Shown here: positions 5,265 through 10,968 of the stretch, piece after piece
Position numbering within the stretch: the first letter of the stretch is position 1
Layout: every line of letters begins with the position of its first letter
From: Planctomycetota bacterium
GTDB lineage: Bacteria; Planctomycetota; Phycisphaerae; Sedimentisphaerales; SG8-4
Length of the DNA stretch: 10,968 nucleotides
Reading direction: 5' to 3'
NCBI GenBank assembly: GCA_030607345.1
Contig: JAUWKC010000020.1
Coordinates: forward strand, 1-10,968
Program-made: the position numbers and the translations under genes
Notes under the pieces: generated by a model
Told to the model about the DNA's origin: nothing
What the model saw: the letters and a program-made list of their open reading frames with translations, nothing else
Databases searched by the model: none

Positions 5265-7868
5265 TTAGTCGCTTTGGTTTTCAGGTTCAGACGTGCCAGG
5301 CCGGCCGGGGTCGCTCTCGTTCGGCGAATTATTCGCGACTTCGCTAACTATTTTTTCGGCCGCAACCAGTTTGTCGCCGGCCTTGAGCTTGATTAAGCGA
5401 ACCCCCTGCGTATTCCTGCCGATTGAGCGAATCTGCTCCAGCCCGGTGCGAATTATTATTCCATTGGCGGTTATCATCATCAACTCGTTGGCGTCCTGAA
5501 CAGCCTTGAGGGCCACAACCTTACCGTTTCGCTCTGTCGTCTTTATGTTTATCAGGCCTATTCCACCTCGGCTTTGCGACCGGTAATCGTCGAGGCTCGT
5601 CCGCTTGCCGTAGCCGTTTTCACAAACTGTAAGCAGAGAGGCGTTTTCCTCGGCGACTATCATATCGACCACGGTGTCTCCGGAACGAAGCTTTATGCCT
5701 TTAACTCCCCGTGACACTCGGCCCATCGAACGAGCCTGTTTTTCCTCGAACCGTATCGCCATACCGTCTCGCGTGCCGAGTATGATATGATTGCTGCCCG
5801 TTGTCAGTGCGACACCAATCACGTCGTCATTAGGGTCAAGCTTTATGGCCGTGACACCGGTTTTTCTGGGGTTGCTGTACGCGCTGAGCCTGGTCTTTTT
5901 GACAAGGCCGTTTCTTGTTGCCATGACAAGCTGACGCCGTGTGCTCTTGGGCTCGTCCTGGTCCCCATCGAATCTGCGGACATTTATTATCGACGCCACG
6001 GTCTGGTTGCCCAGATTCAAAAGATTAACGATATTTCTGCCTTTGCTCTGCCTGGACATACTTGGCACGTCATAGACTTTCAGCCAGTAGCACCGCCCCC
6101 GGTTGGTGAAAATCAGCAGATAATCGTGCGTAGAAGCGGTGAAAAGATGCTCGATAAAATCTCCCTCCTTAGTGTCCGAGCCGATAATACCTCGGCCGCC
6201 CCTGCCCTGCCTGCGATATACGTCAAGGGGCATCCTTTTTACGTATCCGCCGTGGCTCACCGTAACAATGACCTCTTCCTCGGCAATCAGGTCCTCGATA
6301 TCAAAATCCTCCACCTTCGCGGCAATCCGGGTCCGCCTTTTGTCGCCGTATTTCTCCTTAATTTCGTAGATGTCCTCGCGAATAATATCCAGCAGGACTT
6401 CTTCGTTACCCAGTATTGCCTCGTAACCTTCTATTTGTTCCACCAGGCTGGTGTATTCGGCGGCGAGTTTTTTCATCTCCAGCCCGGTAAGCCGCTGCAA
6501 CTGCATGGTCAGGATGGCATCTGCCTGCGGCCCGCTGAGGAACTGGTCTGATTTGCTTTTTGCCTCTACAAAAGCCTCCGGCAGAATCTCCCGCAGTGTT
6601 GCGCTCTCAGCCAACCGAAGTGGTTTCTTCATCAAATTCAGCTTCGCCGTCGGCGCATCGGCGGATTGTCTTATCAGCTCAATAATTTCGCCTATGTCGC
6701 TCACCGCCAGCAGAAGACCTTCGAGAATGTGGGTCCTGTTTCTGCATCTTTTCAGAAGGAACACAGTCCGCCTGCGGACCACAATCCTGCGGTGGTTCAC
6801 GAAGCAATTGAGCAACTGCTTTATATTGAGGGTTTCGGGCCTGTTATCGACCAGCGCGATATTGGCGATTGCGAATGTATTTTGCAGCAGTGTGTAACGG
6901 AACAGTTTATTCAGGGCAATTTTCGGCTCGGCTTCCTTCTTCAAGTCGACCACAATGCGCAGCCCGCGGCGGTCCGATTCATCCCGAACATCGGCGATTT
7001 CCGCTATTGTGCCGTTGCGGACACAATCGGCAATCTTCGAGACGATTGTGGTCTTGACGACCATATAGGGGATTTCGGTTATAACAATGCGCGTTCTGCC
7101 CTTTTTGGTCGTCTCAATGTCCGTTTTGGCACGTATCGTCAAATGCCCCTTGCCGGTGGTATACGCCTCGGCAATGCCTTTTTTGCCGCAAATCATGCCG
7201 CCGGTGGGAAAATCGGGGCCGGGCAGGACTTTCATAATATCCTTGAACCCGCAATTCGGGTCATTAATCGCAAGCAGCAAGGCATCACAAATCTCGGAGA
7301 TATTGTGCGGCGGAATGTTGGTGGCCATCCCCACGGCGATTCCCGTTGAGCCGTTGACGAGCAAACTCGGAAACTTCGACGGCAGCACCGTCGGCTCCTG
7401 CCGGGTCTCATCGTAGTTCGGCACAAAATCAACCGTATCGTGCTTGATATCCTCGAGCATATCAACAGCCGGCTGAGCCATTCTTGCCTCGGTATATCTC
7501 ATCGCGGCAGGGGGGTCCCCGTCGATGCTGCCGAAGTTGCCCTGCGCATCGATAAGGGGATACCGCATATTCCAGTTCTGACCCATTCGGACCAGCGTCG
7601 GATAAACCACCTGCTCGCCGTGCGGGTGGTAGTTTCCGCTCGTATCGCCGGCTATTTTGGCGCACTTGCGGTGCCGGCTTCGCGGGCCCAGATTCAAATC
7701 ATTCATTGCCATCAGCACCCGTCGTTGAGAGGGTTTCAGCCCGTCACGAACATCCGGCAAAGCACGCGATACTATTACGCTCATAGCGTAATTAAGATAT
7801 GAATGCTTGAGCTCGTCGAGGATTTGCAAGTCCTCGAAGTGCTCCTCAATCTGCTTGGTTTTTCCCAT
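5265..7868 (-). CDS. gyrA: DNA gyrase subunit A
   Basis: GyrA cuts and rejoins DNA in the A2B2 gyrase that adds negative supercoils. The 867-residue protein shows the full order: N-terminal breakage-reunion domain with catalytic Tyr125 in AMRYTEAR, the tower and coiled-coil dimer gate to about 510, then the beta-pinwheel DNA-wrapping domain with the GyrA box QGRGGRG at 554-560, which separates it from ParC. The C-terminus is polar and acidic. In the quinolone pocket HGEQVVYP (83-90), the residues matching E. coli Asp82, Ser83 and Asp87 are Glu85, Gln86 and Pro90, so both drug-anchoring side chains are absent. The ATG at 7868 has AGGAT five bases upstream. A strong promoter lies at 7907-7935 and holA follows without a gap. 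gyrB is not in the window. Confidence 0.97.
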   Translation of the reverse strand: MGKTKQIEEHFEDLQILDELKHSYLNYAMSVIVSRALPDVRDGLKPSQRRVLMAMNDLNLGPRSRHRKCAKIAGDTSGNYHPHGEQVVYPTLVRMGQNWNMRYPLIDAQGNFGSIDGDPPAAMRYTEARMAQPAVDMLEDIKHDTVDFVPNYDETRQEPTVLPSKFPSLLVNGSTGIAVGMATNIPPHNISEICDALLLAINDPNCGFKDIMKVLPGPDFPTGGMICGKKGIAEAYTTGKGHLTIRAKTDIETTKKGRTRIVITEIPYMVVKTTIVSKIADCVRNGTIAEIADVRDESDRRGLRIVVDLKKEAEPKIALNKLFRYTLLQNTFAIANIALVDNRPETLNIKQLLNCFVNHRRIVVRRRTVFLLKRCRNRTHILEGLLLAVSDIGEIIELIRQSADAPTAKLNLMKKPLRLAESATLREILPEAFVEAKSKSDQFLSGPQADAILTMQLQRLTGLEMKKLAAEYTSLVEQIEGYEAILGNEEVLLDIIREDIYEIKEKYGDKRRTRIAAKVEDFDIEDLIAEEEVIVTVSHGGYVKRMPLDVYRRQGRGGRGIIGSDTKEGDFIEHLFTASTHDYLLIFTNRGRCYWLKVYDVPSMSRQSKGRNIVNLLNLGNQTVASIINVRRFDGDQDEPKSTRRQLVMATRNGLVKKTRLSAYSNPRKTGVTAIKLDPNDDVIGVALTTGSNHIILGTRDGMAIRFEEKQARSMGRVSRGVKGIKLRSGDTVVDMIVAEENASLLTVCENGYGKRTSLDDYRSQSRGGIGLINIKTTERNGKVVALKAVQDANELMMITANGIIIRTGLEQIRSIGRNTQGVRLIKLKAGDKLVAAEKIVSEVANNSPNESDPGRPGTSEPENQSD

Positions 7869-7906
7869 AGAATCCTATTGTCCTTAACCTGAATTCAACA
7901 GGCCGT

Positions 7907-7935
7907 ATAATACTGGCAGAAGCTGGAAATGTCAA
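7907..7935 (-). promoter_or_regulatory. Sigma70-type promoter of gyrA-holA
   Basis: On the minus strand a perfect -35 TTGACA (7930-7935) is separated by exactly 17 bases from TATTAT (7907-7912), five of six -10 matches. The predicted start near 7900 gives a leader of about 32 bases before the gyrA ATG. The same -10 region also reads TATAAT on the plus strand (7906-7911), with a partial -35 TTAACC 16 bases upstream, so a divergent promoter for the exonuclease gene could overlap it. Confidence 0.7.
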
Positions 7936-8098
7936 CAAGAGCATCCTGTCCGCAGCAATTCCGAAACAGTTGCAAAAACTCAATACTTGTGGTAAACAAG
8001 ACAGGCTGCAAGGACCGAGCGACAAGAACAATTACGCAAAGCAGAGACGCAAGAAAGAAGAATCGGGCAGCAGTCAATCTTAATCCGGGACAAACCCC

Positions 8099-10968
8099 AT
8101 GGCGGTACAGTTTATACTCGGCAGAAGCGGCACGGGCAAGACCAGCTACTGCATCGAAGCCGTTGTAAATGCGCTGCTGGCCGGCGGCAGAGAACCGCTT
8201 ATTCTGCTGGTTCCGGAGCAGGCCACGTATCAGGCAGAAAACGCCATTCTCGCCGACAGCAGAGTCTCCGGCTACACCAGCGGCACACCTTTTTATGATG
8301 AAACCGCCGCTCGATGGCAGCCGAGCCTGAATGTGCTGTCGTTTGCCCGGCTGCAGTTTCTGCTCCTCGGCAAGAGCACAGCCCTGCCGGAGATTTCACG
8401 CATCGGTCGCCAAATGATAATCCATAAGCTGCTGCGCGATAATGTTGGCAAGTTAAAGGCTTTCTACTCAGCGGCCGCGTCACCGGGGCTTGCTCAGCAA
8501 ATGGCTGTGACCATAAGCGAGCTGCACCAGTACGCTAAAACACCCGATGAGATCGACAGACTTTTGACCGAACTGAGCAAGGATGAACACAATAGCCTGG
8601 CGGCGATGAAGTTTGTCGACATTGCACTGATTTTCAAGGAATACCTAAAATCCATCGAAGAAAAGTTCACCGACCCTGATGTGCAGTTAAACCAATGCCG
8701 CCGGGCGGTGGCCGCGGCAGAGCTTGTAAAAGGGGCAAGGCTGTGGGTCGATGGCTTTGCAGGCTTTACTGCCGCCGAGCTTGCAATTCTGGCTGAGCTT
8801 CTGAAAAACGTTGCAGAAGCTCAAATCGCGATGTGTCTGGACCCGGCCAGGCTGGATTTGAAAAACCCCGACCCGAGCGGAAGCTTGCAAACCGAGCTTT
8901 TCAGTAGCACGGCAAAAACGTACGCTGAGCTTCTTGAAATAACGAGAAAGTGCAGGCTCAAAGCGGCAGAGCCGGTAATCCTTGAAAAGCCGCTGAGGTT
9001 CTCGAACTGTCCCGAGCTTGCACATATTGAACGCAGCATCTTCCAGGCCAGGTCGTCGAAGATGCCGGCGGCGAACCATGTTCGAATTGTATCGGCTGCA
9101 AACGCCCGCGCTGAAGTAAGATTCCTCGCAAGACAAATACGCCGGTTGGTCGGCGACGGCAACTGCCGCTACCGTGACATTGCCGTTATCACCTCGAACG
9201 TCGAGCACTATCAGCATTACATAACGGCATATTTCGATGACTACGATATACCCTTTTTCATTGACAGGCGAAAACTGCTGAACCAGCACGGCGTCGTTGA
9301 ACTAATCTGTTCAGCCCTGCAGGTTGTCACAGGTGGTTTTTCCGGCGCCGATATCTTCTCCTGCCTTAAGACCGACCTGGTCGGCGTTGAACGCCGCGAA
9401 GTTGACCTGCTTGAGAATTATTGCCTTGCCTTTGGTATAGGTGCAGACGACTGGCAAAGCAATGACGACTGGCATTTCGCAGGCAGAAGCGACGAGGACT
9501 TCGACCAAAAGCAGGTAAATCAAATCCGGCACAAGGCAAGTAAACCTTTGCTGGAGCTCCGGGACAGGCTTTCAAATGGCGATGGTTCTCCAAAGACAAC
9601 AGGTCCTGTTCAGTTCACACAGATTGTCTTTGATTTTCTTGAGGGCTTGAAGGTCCGTGAAAAACTGGGCCGGTGGATTGAGCAGGCAACCAAAACGTCC
9701 AACTACTCAGCCGCCGACGAGCATCGCCAGTTCTACAATAAGCTCGTAAGCATCTTTGACGAACTTGCCGAGGTCTTCACTGACCAGAAACTCACCTGCA
9801 AAGACTACCTTGCGATTCTTAAGTCGTCTTTCTCGCAGTTGACGCTGGCATTTATCCCCCCAAGCCTGGACCAGGTGCTTGTGGGCTCCATCGAGCGAAG
9901 CAGACACCCCAATTTAAAGGCGGTGTTTCTGATAGGCGCAACACAAAGTCAATTTCCAACGCCTTTGACTCTGTCAGGCGTACTAACCGATGATGACCGC
10001 CGGGCCGCCGGCTCTGCCGATTTTTCGCTGGCGGCAACCTCGGTTCAAAAGCTTATAGAGCGACAATATCTCGCTTATATCGCGTTCACCCGACCATCGG
10101 AGTTCCTGTGGATAACCTGTCCCTTGCTAAACGACAAGGGCAGCCCGGAGATGCGCTCACAGTTTATAGACGACCTGGCATCGCTCTTTGACGACATCAC
10201 CGAAGAGTCCGCCCCGGCCCGGCAGACATCGGTCGAATCTATTAGCAGCGAGGCGCAGCTTGCCGAGTTTCTCTGCAGCCGGCTGGGCAGAGACGCAGCA
10301 GGTGATACTGCCGGCGCTTCGCGCGAACAGCTCGATATGCTGCTCGACGATATATGTTCCGACGAGCGGCTTGCTGAAGTCGGCTCAAACGTGATATCGG
10401 CGACCAGTTACGAAAATACCGCACAGCTCGACAGCGATGTCGTCGAAACGCTTTTTCCCAAAAGACTCAACAGCTCGGCGACCAGGCTCGGCGCCTTTGC
10501 AGCGTGTCCATATCAGTACTTCGCCGGCTATGTCCTGGATCTCAAAGAACGCAGAGAGTTCAAATTCGAGCCCCTTGACGTCGGTATTTTCTATCATCAG
10601 GTTCTGGACAAGCTCGCCAGGCAGCTCAAGGCCGAGAAAAAGGATTTTGCATCGATTGCAGACGATGGCCTGTTGGGACTCCTGCGAGCGATACTCCGGG
10701 AGCTTAGGCAAAGCGACTCATTCATCTCGAACTTTGTGCGCCATTCGCCCCACAATGCCTACATCATAGATTCAGCCGGAGAGGCCCTTGAGGATTGCGT
10801 CCTGGCTATAGCCAAAATGGTGCGGGCAGGGAGTTTCAGACCTGTGCTTTCCGAAGTCACTTTTGGCAGGGCCGAAGGAAGAACCCCCGTCCTTGGCCAC
10901 TACGAGGTTCACCTTGCCGACGGTTGCATACTGTCGCTTGGTGGAAAAATCGACCGGCTCGATATAGC
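8099..10968 (+). CDS. addB: AddB-type helicase/exonuclease subunit (partial)
   Basis: The frame is open from the ATG at 8099 to the window end (956 residues), lacking the C-terminus. Proteins of this family are the second subunit of the AddAB helicase-nuclease that resects double-strand breaks for RecA. The Walker A motif GRSGTGKT stands at 8-15. Weak superfamily-1-like motifs follow, including VFLIGATQSQFP from 609 and AYIAFTRPSEFLWIT near 660. Near 803 AACPYQYF carries Cys803, matching the first Cys of the AddB iron-sulfur staple. The nuclease domain begins with the DVGIFYHQVLDKLA segment, and GGKIDRLD (948-955) supplies Asp952 of the nuclease site just before the edge. The remaining three cysteines and the catalytic Lys should lie beyond the window. 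The ATG has only a weak GGGA upstream. The partner addA is expected downstream. A RecB-like or Cas4-like nuclease is less likely given the N-terminus. Confidence 0.85.
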   Translation, partial: MAVQFILGRSGTGKTSYCIEAVVNALLAGGREPLILLVPEQATYQAENAILADSRVSGYTSGTPFYDETAARWQPSLNVLSFARLQFLLLGKSTALPEISRIGRQMIIHKLLRDNVGKLKAFYSAAASPGLAQQMAVTISELHQYAKTPDEIDRLLTELSKDEHNSLAAMKFVDIALIFKEYLKSIEEKFTDPDVQLNQCRRAVAAAELVKGARLWVDGFAGFTAAELAILAELLKNVAEAQIAMCLDPARLDLKNPDPSGSLQTELFSSTAKTYAELLEITRKCRLKAAEPVILEKPLRFSNCPELAHIERSIFQARSSKMPAANHVRIVSAANARAEVRFLARQIRRLVGDGNCRYRDIAVITSNVEHYQHYITAYFDDYDIPFFIDRRKLLNQHGVVELICSALQVVTGGFSGADIFSCLKTDLVGVERREVDLLENYCLAFGIGADDWQSNDDWHFAGRSDEDFDQKQVNQIRHKASKPLLELRDRLSNGDGSPKTTGPVQFTQIVFDFLEGLKVREKLGRWIEQATKTSNYSAADEHRQFYNKLVSIFDELAEVFTDQKLTCKDYLAILKSSFSQLTLAFIPPSLDQVLVGSIERSRHPNLKAVFLIGATQSQFPTPLTLSGVLTDDDRRAAGSADFSLAATSVQKLIERQYLAYIAFTRPSEFLWITCPLLNDKGSPEMRSQFIDDLASLFDDITEESAPARQTSVESISSEAQLAEFLCSRLGRDAAGDTAGASREQLDMLLDDICSDERLAEVGSNVISATSYENTAQLDSDVVETLFPKRLNSSATRLGAFAACPYQYFAGYVLDLKERREFKFEPLDVGIFYHQVLDKLARQLKAEKKDFASIADDGLLGLLRAILRELRQSDSFISNFVRHSPHNAYIIDSAGEALEDCVLAIAKMVRAGSFRPVLSEVTFGRAEGRTPVLGHYEVHLADGCILSLGGKIDRLDI

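Noticed and set aside
5787..7349. Long plus-strand frames of 254 and 227 codons
   Set aside because: Both are antisense to gyrA, whose full domain order is clear; long antisense frames are expected from its codon bias.
8687..9289. 200-codon minus-strand open frame
   Set aside because: It is antisense to the AddB-type gene, which is continuous on the plus strand with the expected motifs.

Overview
The window reads as an ordinary chromosomal segment of a bacterium of moderate GC content, most likely a planctomycete (Phycisphaerae-like). That placement is an inference. It rests on the type of GyrA quinolone pocket, on tRNA genes that do not encode CCA, on a decayed ECF sigma factor whose region 2 resembles those common in Planctomycetota, and on an AddB-like exonuclease. 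No phage, plasmid, insertion-sequence transposase or CRISPR signature was found.

Layout. At the left, three genes lie on the minus strand: the N-terminal 176 residues of a probable lipoprotein built of 25-residue coiled-coil repeats (1-530, running off the window), and two glycine-rich polytopic membrane proteins with about seven helices each (793-1476 and 1559-2269). About 400 bases without a convincing gene follow. Next is a small plus-strand RNA cluster: a sigma70-type promoter, tRNA-Met(CAT), a 138-base spacer with nested inverted repeats, tRNA-Glu(CTC), then tadA, the tRNA adenosine deaminase. Facing tadA on the minus strand are the remains of an ECF sigma factor gene with at least one frameshift. 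Its last open frame ends on the base next to the tadA stop. tRNA-Ser(GGA) follows on the plus strand.

The right half is DNA metabolism. gyrA (gyrase subunit A) and holA (DNA polymerase III delta) form a tight minus-strand pair with a strong promoter at 7907-7935. Diverging from them is a long plus-strand gene for an AddB-type helicase/nuclease subunit, cut by the window end just inside its nuclease domain.

The most unusual structure is a family of degenerate 7-base tandem repeats (consensus close to GACTAAT). They form three short arrays, each touching or nearly touching a tRNA gene: after tRNA-Met in reverse orientation, directly before tRNA-Glu, and directly before tRNA-Ser. Other points of note are the repeat-built lipoprotein, a perfect 16-base palindrome upstream of it, the sigma-factor pseudogene, and a GyrA that lacks the Ser/Asp pair that anchors fluoroquinolones. 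I see no clear new defence or metabolic system.
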